Source: an uncultured Methylophilaceae bacterium
Lineage (GTDB): Bacteria; Pseudomonadota; Gammaproteobacteria; Burkholderiales; Methylophilaceae
Assembly (NCBI GenBank): GCA_903834185.1
Contig: CAILHX010000031.1
Span: 1 to 64,000, forward strand
Reading direction: 5' to 3'
Length of the DNA: 64,000 nt
The notes beneath the pieces are model-generated. The model did no database searches. It was given only the letters and a program-made list of their open reading frames with translations, and was not told the DNA's origin. Each line of letters begins with the position of its first letter. Position 1 is the first letter of the stretch. Shown here in pieces: positions 19,439-28,625 of the stretch. The translations under genes and the position numbers were made by a program.

Positions 19439-20392
19439 ATGAAAATTTTAAATTTATTTGTAGCTTTGATGTTATCAGCCATGGCAACACTGACCGTGGC
19501 CGCAGAGTTAGGCGGCAACTGTACCAATAGCCTGGCTGCAGGAATGGTGGTCAAAAGCGATTGCTCGAACAAATCCTTGTTCGATGGTAAAACCTACTGT
19601 TTTAGCAATGCCGCCTCGAAGATGGCATTTGACAACGCACCCGACAAGTCTGAAATCGTGATGAAGGCAACCGCGTTCTACACCAAATCTCTGGAAACCT
19701 TGCGCGAGAAGATCACCCAGGAACAGGCTCTGGCGCAGATCAACAGTGCGAGTTGTGATTTGAGCAATAAAGATGCAGGGTATCTGGAATTCGATAATCT
19801 GAAACTGTCGCATTGCAAAATGGTGAATACCAGCTTTTTCGGTGCTTATCTGCGCGGAGCTGATTTAAGCGGTGCCAATATGCAAGGGGCTTACCTGAAT
19901 CTGGCTCGACTTGAAGGCACGAACCTGAGCGGTGCCAACTTGACCGACGCCATCATTTTTCAGGCCATTTTCAGCAAGACCAATTTCAAAGGCGCCAATC
20001 TCACTAACGCGCGAATGATAGGCACGTTGGGCAATGTGGACATGAGTGAAGCCAACGTGACTAAAGGGCGTTTAGGTCTGGACGTCGGTAACCAACCCAT
20101 GGGGCAGATGAAATTTGATTCGGTGAGCGGCAATTTCACCAACACCAACTTTGCCGGTGCCGACCTCAATATCGCTAATTTCAGCTTTGGCAACTTGCAA
20201 GGCGCCAATTTGAGCAACACCAATCTGCATCGCGCAGACCTGAGTCAGGCTGATCTCACTGGTGCCGATCTGACCGGCGCCGATTTGACCGATGCCGATG
20301 TGGACGGAGCGATCTTCACAAATGCAAAAGGCCTGGATTCCGCCAAAGGCTTCAATACCGTAAAAGGCAAGTGCAAAGACTGTGGTCGCTAG
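19439..20392 (+). CDS. Secreted pentapeptide-repeat protein with YHS-like N-terminus
   Basis: A 317-aa protein with a clear signal peptide (cleavage near TVAAEL). Residues about 45-75 contain LFDGKTYCFSNAASKMAFD, resembling the YHS metal-binding motif (Y-x-F-x-S...K..F). After a helical spacer, residues about 105-300 form A(D/N)Lxx pentapeptide repeats (GADLSGANMQGAYLN, ADLTGADLTGADLTDAD), predicted to fold as a right-handed quadrilateral beta-helix. The C-terminus ends CKDCGR. It abuts the DUF3095 gene (stops one base apart, convergent). Periplasmic location is inferred; the role is unknown. Confidence 0.8.
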   Translation: MKILNLFVALMLSAMATLTVAAELGGNCTNSLAAGMVVKSDCSNKSLFDGKTYCFSNAASKMAFDNAPDKSEIVMKATAFYTKSLETLREKITQEQALAQINSASCDLSNKDAGYLEFDNLKLSHCKMVNTSFFGAYLRGADLSGANMQGAYLNLARLEGTNLSGANLTDAIIFQAIFSKTNFKGANLTNARMIGTLGNVDMSEANVTKGRLGLDVGNQPMGQMKFDSVSGNFTNTNFAGADLNIANFSFGNLQGANLSNTNLHRADLSQADLTGADLTGADLTDADVDGAIFTNAKGLDSAKGFNTVKGKCKDCGR

Positions 20393-21583
20393 TTAATCAC
20401 CGCTTTTTAGCTGCTTGAGGCGTTGCTTCAATTCGCGCGCCGCCAAGGCATAGCCGCCGTCGCTGCCATCCACAAAATGCAGATGATTGCCGTTATAGGA
20501 TTGCACGATGCAGGTCACCAGCGCCTCGCGCGATTTATGCATGCCGTAGACCAGTGCTCCCTTGCGATACTGCTTTTCCAGGTAGGACTGCAAGCGTTCG
20601 AATTGCTGCTCGCTACCATCCATCACCATGCGCAACATGCCGTCGAACTTGCGGAAGTCGGAATTCTCCACCAGTTCCTGACGGTAATGGCTCCATTGCA
20701 CCGACTTGGTATCCAGTTTGCGCGAGAATAAATATACCCCCGCCACATTCATCCATAACATCTTGAGGAAATAGGCGATGCGCTTGACTGCCGCCAATCC
20801 CGCAGTGCGCACCCGCCATTCGTGACTGAGCAGTCTGGGGTCGAATGCCATTTGCATTTTTTCCGCCTGCAGCGGGTGATAACTGGCGACATCGCCATAA
20901 ATGGTTTGGATTTGGTCGAATACCTCCTGGTAAGAAGCGAGATTCTCACCGGCATCACGCGATATTGCAGCCACCAGCAAGGACAACTTATGCCCGTGAA
21001 AACTTGGAACGCCTTGCCAACGACACTCGAAGCCTTCGAAGCTGCCTTCCATTTCACCATCGTCCTCTTGCACCCGTAAAACCTGCGCCGCTTCCGGCAT
21101 TTTCACCAACCTTTCCGCCTCTTCCCAACCGCGACCTGAAAAAGTGGGTTGCGTCATATGCGGCGACAAACGTACTTTGGCAAGCTTTACCCAGTAGCCG
21201 GCCTTCACCATGCCCTCGACACGTACCAGACCGACACGCAGGCCCAGACCGAAACTTTCGCGTGATAGCCATTGCGCCTGACGCAAAGCCTTCATCACCC
21301 GCTCGCGTATAGCCTCAGGCACTGCAAAAGTGGCACCATCGCCACCAAACACAAACGGCAGGCTGATGGCGCGATCAACATTCATTACCGCTGCGATACA
21401 GGCCACGCCTACCGTGTTAACGCTTTTGTAGGCACCGGCTTCTATGGCTTTGGTGGAACCGATCACATCGGCGATCACGATCCACCAGTCGTTAGGGACA
21501 TCCGTATGCAGATTGCCGTCCGTGGCTTCGGCAAAAGACTCTAGTGCAGGGAGATGGTGATAGAAGTTAATGGTTTTGGCCAT
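20393..21583 (-). CDS. DUF3095 protein, adenylate-cyclase-like
   Basis: A 396-aa protein of the DUF3095 type. Its N-terminal half resembles class III nucleotide cyclase folds: WWIVIADVIGSTKAIEAG near residues 33-50 resembles the metal-binding strand of cyclases, and FVFGGDGATF gives the second Gly-Gly-Asp. The reading frame is open further upstream, but ATG at 21583 (MAKTINFYHHLP) gives the family start and overlaps the previous gene by 17 bp. It is the last gene of a three-gene operon after an M17 peptidase and a beta-CASP hydrolase. Enzymatic activity is not established for the family. Confidence 0.75.
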   Translation of the reverse strand: MAKTINFYHHLPALESFAEATDGNLHTDVPNDWWIVIADVIGSTKAIEAGAYKSVNTVGVACIAAVMNVDRAISLPFVFGGDGATFAVPEAIRERVMKALRQAQWLSRESFGLGLRVGLVRVEGMVKAGYWVKLAKVRLSPHMTQPTFSGRGWEEAERLVKMPEAAQVLRVQEDDGEMEGSFEGFECRWQGVPSFHGHKLSLLVAAISRDAGENLASYQEVFDQIQTIYGDVASYHPLQAEKMQMAFDPRLLSHEWRVRTAGLAAVKRIAYFLKMLWMNVAGVYLFSRKLDTKSVQWSHYRQELVENSDFRKFDGMLRMVMDGSEQQFERLQSYLEKQYRKGALVYGMHKSREALVTCIVQSYNGNHLHFVDGSDGGYALAARELKQRLKQLKSGD

Positions 21584-22976
21584 CCACTCTAGACTGGATT
21601 TCCACAGTTTCGTTCTCGGCGGGGACGTTGGCATCCCAGCCCAACCGTTGTTGGACCAGTCCGCAGAATAGTTGCGCTGTGGATAATTCACCATGCACCA
21701 CATAAGCATGTTGCGGCGGTTTGCTGAATTGGCCGAGCCAGTGCAGCAAGCCATCCTGGTCGGCATGGGCGGAGAGCCCGCCTATGGTATGTATGCTGGC
21801 ACGTACAGCAATCTCCTGACCAAACAGGGTAGCCACCCTGGCGCCGTCAACCAGACGTCTGCCTAAAGTCCCCATGGCTTGAAATCCTGTGATGATCACG
21901 CTGCATTCAGGCCGGCTCAGATTATGCCGCAGGTGATGTTTGATGCGCCCGGCATCGCACATGCCGCTGGCGGAAATAATGATGGCCCCTGAACGGATGT
22001 CATTGAGCGCAATAGACTCGCTGACATCCTGCACGAAACGGATGTCCGGCAATTGCTGGCGCCGCTCCTTACCCCAGGCCAGCATTTCCTGAGCCTCCTG
22101 ATTGAACAGCTCGATGTGACGCATGGTGATTTCGGTTGCAGCCAATGCCATGGGTGAATCGACATATATCTTTAGATCATGTAACCGACGCTGGCGGGTC
22201 AATTGAATTAAAAAATACAGGATTTCCTGGGTACGCCCTACGGTAAAAGCCGGCATGATGATGTTACCGCGGCGCGCCAGGGTTTCCTTCACCGCCTGCA
22301 CAAACTCCTCCAGCGTATCGTCCAGATTCTTATGCAGACGATTACCATAGGTGGATTCCACCAGCACGATATCCGCCTCATTTACCGGTGTCGGGTCGCG
22401 CAGTATTGGGCGCTTGGGCTGTCCGAGATCACCGGAGAACACGATCTTGTTACCGGCTACCCAGACTTCAATCACTGCCGACCCCAGGATGTGTCCCGCA
22501 TCGACATATTTGCATCTGACCTCCGGGTGGGGATGAATGTCAGTGTCGTAGCTTACTGGCTGCACTTGCTGCATCACTGCTTCAACGTCGGCCATCTGAT
22601 ATAGCGGCTGGATCAGTGCATGTCCGTGCCGACGCGGGTGCTGTTCCGCCCATTCGGCCTCTTTTATCTGGATATGCGCACTATCGCGCAGCATTACATC
22701 CAGCAACTCTATGGTAGCCTGGGTAGCGTAAACCTTGCCTTTAAATCCCATCGCCGCCAATCTGGGCAACATGCCGGAGTGGTCGATATGAGCATGGGTC
22801 AACAGCACAAAATCTATGCTGCGCGCATCGAACGGTGGGAACTGATGGTTCTTGAGATCAGCATTGCGTCCACCCTGAAACATGCCACAATCCACCAGGA
22901 ATCTTACCGAACCGGTATCCACCAAATAGCATGAGCCGGTCACCTCGCCTGCTGCGCCGCAAAATGTCAGACGCAT
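21567..22976 (-). CDS. Metallo-beta-lactamase / beta-CASP RNA-processing-type hydrolase
   Basis: A 469-aa protein of the Ysh1/CPSF-73-like bacterial MBL group. The zinc-binding motif is THAHIDHSG (HxHxDH), followed by DAGHILGSA and FSGDLGQ. The beta-CASP domain has DSPMA and SASGMCDAGRIKHHL, and the C-terminal RMMBL-type segment shows GGLSAHADQ. Such proteins act on RNA in archaea and eukaryotes; bacterial members are mostly uncharacterised. It starts 1 bp after the M17 peptidase stop and overlaps the DUF3095 gene, so the three are probably one transcript. Confidence 0.88.
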   Translation of the reverse strand: MRLTFCGAAGEVTGSCYLVDTGSVRFLVDCGMFQGGRNADLKNHQFPPFDARSIDFVLLTHAHIDHSGMLPRLAAMGFKGKVYATQATIELLDVMLRDSAHIQIKEAEWAEQHPRRHGHALIQPLYQMADVEAVMQQVQPVSYDTDIHPHPEVRCKYVDAGHILGSAVIEVWVAGNKIVFSGDLGQPKRPILRDPTPVNEADIVLVESTYGNRLHKNLDDTLEEFVQAVKETLARRGNIIMPAFTVGRTQEILYFLIQLTRQRRLHDLKIYVDSPMALAATEITMRHIELFNQEAQEMLAWGKERRQQLPDIRFVQDVSESIALNDIRSGAIIISASGMCDAGRIKHHLRHNLSRPECSVIITGFQAMGTLGRRLVDGARVATLFGQEIAVRASIHTIGGLSAHADQDGLLHWLGQFSKPPQHAYVVHGELSTAQLFCGLVQQRLGWDANVPAENETVEIQSRVDGQNH

Positions 22977-22977
22977 A

Positions 22978-24432
22978 TCAAATAAGCTTGGAAATCAGGG
23001 ATACAGCCAACGCCACCCCGAATCCGGTGACATCGCTGGCTACCGCGCCCAGTCCGCCCTTGCGGTTGCTGGAAGACAAGTCCATATGCAGCCAGGGGAT
23101 ATCGCCGACGATGAACCTGGCAAGAAAACGCGCGGCAAGAATGTGGTCACCTTCAGAATCCAGCGTACATTGTTTTATATCGGCGATCTTGCTGTCCAGA
23201 TCGGCTTCATAATCGGCATCGAACGGAAAGGCGCAAATCCGCTCGCCAACAAGGCTGCCGATACCCACGGCTTTACAGAGCAACTCCGGATCATTCCCCA
23301 GTATGCCGCTGTAGCGGTCGCCCAGCGCCACCGCCATGCTGCCGGTAAGCGTGGCGAAGTCCATGATCAGCTCCGGCTTCAGGCGGGAAGCCAGCGTCAA
23401 CGTATCAGCCAGCACCATGCGCCCTTCTGCATCGGTGTGCACGATCTCTATGGTGGTGCCGTTCAATGCCGTGATCACGTCATTCTGCTTGTACGCCCTG
23501 GCGCTGATGTGATTTTGCGCGATCGCCAGCCAGCAATCTATCTTCACCGGCAATTTGGCAGCAGTGGCTGCCAGCAATATGCCCAGCGCGACTGCAGAAC
23601 CGTTCATATCCTCGTGCATGCCGTTCATATAACGTGCGGGTTTGAGATTGTGGCCGCCGGTATCGAAACAGATGCCTTTACCCACAAGGGCGATGTGCTT
23701 CCGGCTTCTTTTCGGCGTATAGGTCAGATGCACAATAGCGGCATCAAGGGGGTCGGAACCTTGCGCTACCGCCACAAAAGCACCCGCACCCATTTTGCGC
23801 AACTGCTTCATATCAAATTCTTCATGCTTCCAGCCGTGCTCCGCCGCCATTGCTTTCACTTTTTCGCGGTAGATGCCGGGAGTCAGATCATTAGGCGGCA
23901 ACATGGTGAGCTGGCGTGTCAGCGTATTACCCTGCACCACTGCGCGGATGAAGGTGTCGTCGGGCTTTGCGCTATCTTTCTTTGTACCAAATACCGAGAT
24001 GGTTTTTAGGGGTCTGAACTCATTTTTTTTCTTGCGGGTGGGTAACTCGGCACTATTGACCAGTGCCACATAAACCGCCATTTCGGCGTGTTCTTTGCCA
24101 TGGTTACCGCACAACGCAATGGTGAGGGTATCGGGATATTCATCCAGCAATGGTTGCAACGCTTTGCGCAACGCTGTCTGGCGCTCGAATACGGATTTCT
24201 TATCATCCAGCACTACCCAGCTTGCCAGACCGCCATGTGGCAGATCGGCAGTCAACGGGGTTTTGGCCAGATCTTCATATTTAAGCTTGCGGCGCTTCAT
24301 GCGCGCCGCAAAAACTTCCGCCAGGGGCAAGTCATTTAGTTTTGATGGGGGTAATATGTATAAGCTATGACTCGCCTTTTCAACTTGTATATATGATATA
24401 TGACCATGATTATAAATAATTTTTGTGCTCAT
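22978..24432 (-). CDS. Leucyl aminopeptidase family (M17) peptidase
   Basis: A 484-aa cytosolic metallo-aminopeptidase of family M17. The C-terminal catalytic domain keeps the metal and catalytic residues: GKGICFDTGGHNLKP (Lys, Asp, Lys), MHEDMNGSA (Asp) and HTDAEGRM (Asp, Glu, Arg, normally NTDAEGRL). Those deviations and the divergent N-terminal domain suggest a separate subfamily from PepA. It heads the operon with the MBL and DUF3095 genes and is divergent from aceE. A role in peptide turnover is inferred. Confidence 0.88.
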   Translation of the reverse strand: MSTKIIYNHGHISYIQVEKASHSLYILPPSKLNDLPLAEVFAARMKRRKLKYEDLAKTPLTADLPHGGLASWVVLDDKKSVFERQTALRKALQPLLDEYPDTLTIALCGNHGKEHAEMAVYVALVNSAELPTRKKKNEFRPLKTISVFGTKKDSAKPDDTFIRAVVQGNTLTRQLTMLPPNDLTPGIYREKVKAMAAEHGWKHEEFDMKQLRKMGAGAFVAVAQGSDPLDAAIVHLTYTPKRSRKHIALVGKGICFDTGGHNLKPARYMNGMHEDMNGSAVALGILLAATAAKLPVKIDCWLAIAQNHISARAYKQNDVITALNGTTIEIVHTDAEGRMVLADTLTLASRLKPELIMDFATLTGSMAVALGDRYSGILGNDPELLCKAVGIGSLVGERICAFPFDADYEADLDSKIADIKQCTLDSEGDHILAARFLARFIVGDIPWLHMDLSSSNRKGGLGAVASDVTGFGVALAVSLISKLI

Positions 24433-24459
24433 TAATGGCCTTCCAAACCTAGTTTAACC

Positions 24460-24488
24460 TTGACCGGAACTCTCAATAAAGCGAAAAT
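24460..24488 (+). promoter_or_regulatory. Possible sigma-70 promoter for the pdh operon
   Basis: TTGACC (24460-24465) and GAAAAT (24483-24488) are separated by 17 bp, giving a 4/6 match at -10, and would leave a leader of about 110 nt before aceE. It is the best candidate in the 172-bp divergent gap. No PdhR-type operator was recognised. Confidence 0.4.
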
Positions 24489-24604
24489 GGGTACTTACTG
24501 GCATTACTTTTTCATCTCTATCACTTAGTTCGCCTAAATTTACGTTAGTGTATAGCAACAGCGCTTTATAAGGCGGATGCAGAATAACCTCAGGAGAGCA
24601 CCAG

Positions 24605-27268
24605 ATGGCGGATACCCCGGCAACGCACGATATTGACCCTCAAGAGACCCAGGAATGGCTTGATGCCATTGCCGCCGTTCTTGAACAGGAGGGGACAGAA
24701 CGCGCGCACTTTATACTGGAGAATCTGATCGACAAGGCACGTCGCTCCGGCGCCTATTTGCCGTACAACGCCACCACAGGGTATGTGAATACCATACCAG
24801 CGCACATGCAGCAAAAGCTGCCCGGCGACCCGGACATGGAACGTCGTATCCGTGCACTGATCCGCTGGAATGCAGTGATGACCGTGTTGCGCGCCAACGA
24901 AAAATCTCCCGGGGTGGGTGGTCACATCGCCAGCTTCCAGTCTGCTGCTACTTTGTATGACGTAGGCTTTAACCACTTTTTCCGTGCCGCAACGGACAAC
25001 TTCGGCGGCGATTGCATTTATTTCCAGGGTCATTCCTCACCTGGCGTCTATGCCCGTGCCTTTCTTGAAGGACGTATCAGCGAAGAGCAGATGTCCAACT
25101 TCCGTCAGGAAACAGGCGGCAATGGCCTTTCCAGTTACCCGCATCCATGGCTGATGCCGGATTTCTGGCAATTCCCTACCGTCTCCATGGGTCTGGGGCC
25201 TATTGCGGGTATCTATCAGGCTCGTTTCCTCAAGTACCTGCATAACCGCGGCATCGCCGACACTTCTGACCGCAAGGTATGGGTATTCTGCGGCGATGGC
25301 GAGATGGACGAGCCGGAATCGCTGGGTGCGATCTCGCTGGCTTCTCGCGAAAAACTGGATAACCTTATTTTTGTCATTAACTGCAATCTGCAACGACTTG
25401 ACGGCCCGGTGCGCGGTAACGGCAAGATCATTCAGGAACTGGAAGCCGATTTCCGTGGCTCCGGCTGGAATGTGCTGAAAGTGATCTGGGGCTCATATTG
25501 GGATCCATTGCTGGCGATGGACAAGGACGGAATTCTGAAGAAGCGCATGGAAGAATGCGTGGATGGCGAATACCAGAACTTCAAGGCCAAAGGCGGCGCT
25601 TATACCCGCGAGCATTTCTTCGGCAAATATCCTGAGCTGAAGGAAATGGTCGCTGCCATGTCGGATGCCGACATCTGGCGTCTGAACCGTGGCGGCCACG
25701 ACCCGCACAAAGTCTATGCCGCATATGCCGCTGCCACGCAGCATAAAGGTCAACCCAGCGTTATTCTGGCCAAGACGGTCAAGGGATACGGCATGGGTGA
25801 AGCAGGCGAAGGCCAGAACATCACGCACCAGCAGAAGAGCATGGATATCGCTTCGCTCAAGACTTTCCGCGACCGTTTCGATCTGCCCATCACCGACGAA
25901 CAAGTTGAGCAATTATCGTTTTACAGACCTGCCGCAGATTCTCCGGAAATGAAATACATGGAGCAGCGGCGCACGGCGCTGGGCGGTCACATGCCGAAAC
26001 GCAGGCGTAAAGGCAATGAACTGGTAGTCCCCGAATTATCCGCCTTCGACAACATGCTGGGTGCAACGGGCGAGCGCGAGATCTCCACCACCATGGCTTT
26101 CGTGCGCATTCTTTCCACGCTGGTACGCGACAAGCAGATCGGCAAATATGTGGTGCCCATCGTGCCTGACGAAGCACGTACTTTCGGCATGGAAGGCATG
26201 TTCCGCCAGTTGGGCATCTATTCCTCGGTCGGCCAGTTGTACGAGCCGCAGGATTCAGACCAGGTGATGTTCTACAAGGAATCGCAGGACGGACAGATAC
26301 TGGAAGAAGGTATCAACGAAGCGGGTTCGTTCTCAAGCTGGCTGGCGGCGGCGACTGCATACAGCGTGACCGGTGTGCAGATGATCCCGTTCTACATCTT
26401 CTACTCCATGTTCGGATTCCAGCGCATCGGCGATCTGGCATGGGCGGCAGGCGACAGCCGGGCGCGCGGCTTTTTGCTGGGCGCTACTGCCGGACGCACC
26501 ACCTTGAACGGCGAAGGTTTGCAGCACGAAGATGGTCATAGCCATTTGATGTCAGCCACTATCCCCAACTGCGTATCTTACGATCCGACTTTCGCTTACG
26601 AATTGGCCGTGATTATTCAAGAGGGTCTGCGGCGCATGGTACAGAATCAGGAAGATGTGTATTACTACATCACCCTGATGAACGAGAATTACAGCCATCC
26701 AGCGCTGCCCAAAGGTGCGGAAGAAGGCATCCTCAAGGGCATGTATGCGTTCAGCAAATCCAAGGCCAAAGGCCCGAAAGTACAACTGATGGGCAGCGGT
26801 GTGATTCTGCGCGAAGTGATCGCGGCAGCCGAACTGCTGGAGCAGGACTGGGGGGTTTCCGCAGATGTATGGAGCGTGACCAGCTTTACCGAGTTGCGCC
26901 GCGAAGGCATAGACGTGGAACGCTGGAACATGTTGAATCCGGACAAGAAAGCCAGGGAAAGTTACGTGAGCAAGTTACTGAGTAAAGCGGAAGGCCCGGT
27001 CATTGCCTCTACCGATTACATGCGTTCGTTTGCCGACCAGATACGCAACTTCATCACCCAGCCTTACGTGACGCTGGGTACCGACGGTTACGGCCGCTCG
27101 GACTCGCGCGAAGCTTTGCGCAGCTTCTTTGAAGTGGATCGCTACTATGTGGTACTGGCTGCATTGAAAGCCCTGGCCGACGCTGGCAAGTTGCCAGCGA
27201 GCAAGGCAGCCGAAGCCATCAAGAAGTACCAGATCAACGCTAACCGCCCTAACCCAACCACCATATAA
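24605..27268 (+). CDS. aceE: Pyruvate dehydrogenase E1 component
   Basis: Thiamine-diphosphate-dependent decarboxylation of pyruvate and reductive acetylation of E2. At 887 aa this is the homodimeric (alpha2) E1 of Gram-negatives. Visible are FFRAATDNFGGDCIYFQGHSSPG, the ThDP motif GDGEMDEPE continuing to NCNLQRLDG (GDG-N), KTVKGYGMG, and the C-terminal TDGYGRSD and LRSFFEVD segments. RBS AGGAGAG lies 8-9 bp before the ATG. It is the first gene of aceE-aceF-lpdA, with a 10-bp gap to aceF. Confidence 0.97.
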   Translation: MADTPATHDIDPQETQEWLDAIAAVLEQEGTERAHFILENLIDKARRSGAYLPYNATTGYVNTIPAHMQQKLPGDPDMERRIRALIRWNAVMTVLRANEKSPGVGGHIASFQSAATLYDVGFNHFFRAATDNFGGDCIYFQGHSSPGVYARAFLEGRISEEQMSNFRQETGGNGLSSYPHPWLMPDFWQFPTVSMGLGPIAGIYQARFLKYLHNRGIADTSDRKVWVFCGDGEMDEPESLGAISLASREKLDNLIFVINCNLQRLDGPVRGNGKIIQELEADFRGSGWNVLKVIWGSYWDPLLAMDKDGILKKRMEECVDGEYQNFKAKGGAYTREHFFGKYPELKEMVAAMSDADIWRLNRGGHDPHKVYAAYAAATQHKGQPSVILAKTVKGYGMGEAGEGQNITHQQKSMDIASLKTFRDRFDLPITDEQVEQLSFYRPAADSPEMKYMEQRRTALGGHMPKRRRKGNELVVPELSAFDNMLGATGEREISTTMAFVRILSTLVRDKQIGKYVVPIVPDEARTFGMEGMFRQLGIYSSVGQLYEPQDSDQVMFYKESQDGQILEEGINEAGSFSSWLAAATAYSVTGVQMIPFYIFYSMFGFQRIGDLAWAAGDSRARGFLLGATAGRTTLNGEGLQHEDGHSHLMSATIPNCVSYDPTFAYELAVIIQEGLRRMVQNQEDVYYYITLMNENYSHPALPKGAEEGILKGMYAFSKSKAKGPKVQLMGSGVILREVIAAAELLEQDWGVSADVWSVTSFTELRREGIDVERWNMLNPDKKARESYVSKLLSKAEGPVIASTDYMRSFADQIRNFITQPYVTLGTDGYGRSDSREALRSFFEVDRYYVVLAALKALADAGKLPASKAAEAIKKYQINANRPNPTTI

Positions 27269-27278
27269 GGAGACGAAA

Positions 27279-28616
27279 ATGGCATTACAAGACGTTCTCG
27301 TCCCCGATATCGGCAATTTTGATAGTGTGGATGTGATTGATGTACTGGTGAAAGCGGGCGACACCGTCGCTAAAGACGATTCGCTGATCACGCTGGAGTC
27401 GGACAAGGCCTCCATGGATATTCCCGCGCCGTTCGCAGGGGTGGTCAAGGAAGTCAAAATGAAAGTGGGCGACAAGGCCGCACAAGGCGGATTGATTCTG
27501 GTGATGGATGCCAGCGATACCGCTCCGGTTGCTGAAAAACCTGCCGCACAACCGAGTGCCACACCCATGGTGTCTACGGTGAAAGTGGATGAAAAGCCAG
27601 TCCCTATCCCGGAACCCTCAAGGCCGGTAGCGGAACCTCCCAAGGTGATCCAGCCACAAGCCATGCCTAATCCTATGGCTGCCAGTACTGCAGGCGCTGC
27701 CGGCAAATTGGCGCATGCCAGCCCCTCGGTACGCAAATTTGCTCGTGAGTTGGGCGTTAACCTGAGTCTGGTATCGGGTAGTGGTGCAAAAAACCGTATC
27801 CTGCAAAGCGACGTACAAGCTTTCGTCAAAGGGGAACTCGCGAAACCGCGCTCCGAGACCATGGGTTCCAGTCTGTCTGCATTGGCGATGCCTGTCATCG
27901 ACTTCAGTCAGTTCGGTGCCACCGAAACCAAGCCGCTGTCACGCATCAAAAAACTGGCGGGTGCCAACCTGCATCGCAACTGGGTCACTGCACCGCACGT
28001 CACCCAGTTCGACGAAGCCGACATTACCGATCTGGAGGACTTCCGTAAATCCATGGCGGCCGACGCGGAGAAACGCGGCGTCAAACTCACGCTGCTTGCG
28101 TTCCTGATGAAGGCGGTGGTCAATGCCTTGCGCACTTACCCCAACTTCAACGCGTCCCTGTCGCCAGAAGGCGACAGCCTGATACTCAAGCAGTACTTCC
28201 ATATCGGTTTTGCATGCGATACTCCGGATGGTCTGGTGGTGCCGGTGGTGCGTGACGTCAATAGCAAGGATGTCATGGATATCGCCCGCGACCTGGCAGA
28301 ACTCTCGGCCAAAGCGCGTGAACGTAAACTCAAGATTGAGGAAATGCAGGGCGGTTGCTTTACAGTATCCAGCCTGGGCGGCATAGGCGGTACCATGTTC
28401 ACGCCCATTATTAATTGCCCTGAAGTCGCTATCCTGGGGGTATCGCGTTCGTCCATGCAGCCGGTGTACAACGCTACCAGCAAAAATTTTGAGCCGCGCC
28501 TGATTTTGCCGCTTTCGCTTTCATATGACCATCGTGTGATTGATGGAGCAGACGGCGCGCGCTTTACCAGCCACTTGCGCATGATGTTATCCGATGTGCG
28601 CAGGCTCTTGTTGTAA
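27279..28616 (+). CDS. aceF: Dihydrolipoamide acetyltransferase (PDH E2)
   Basis: Transfers acetyl groups from lipoamide to CoA in the PDH core. The 445-aa protein has one lipoyl domain (about 1-80, lipoylated Lys in ESDKASMDI), a Pro/Ala/Val-rich linker (about 85-145), a peripheral-subunit-binding domain (about 150-185, ASPSVRKFARELGV) and the catalytic domain ending SYDHRVIDGADGARF (HxxxD). A single lipoyl domain contrasts with three in E. coli. The 5' end is almost identical to the start of lpdA. Confidence 0.96.
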   Translation: MALQDVLVPDIGNFDSVDVIDVLVKAGDTVAKDDSLITLESDKASMDIPAPFAGVVKEVKMKVGDKAAQGGLILVMDASDTAPVAEKPAAQPSATPMVSTVKVDEKPVPIPEPSRPVAEPPKVIQPQAMPNPMAASTAGAAGKLAHASPSVRKFARELGVNLSLVSGSGAKNRILQSDVQAFVKGELAKPRSETMGSSLSALAMPVIDFSQFGATETKPLSRIKKLAGANLHRNWVTAPHVTQFDEADITDLEDFRKSMAADAEKRGVKLTLLAFLMKAVVNALRTYPNFNASLSPEGDSLILKQYFHIGFACDTPDGLVVPVVRDVNSKDVMDIARDLAELSAKARERKLKIEEMQGGCFTVSSLGGIGGTMFTPIINCPEVAILGVSRSSMQPVYNATSKNFEPRLILPLSLSYDHRVIDGADGARFTSHLRMMLSDVRRLLL

Positions 28617-28625
28617 AGGTCATAC

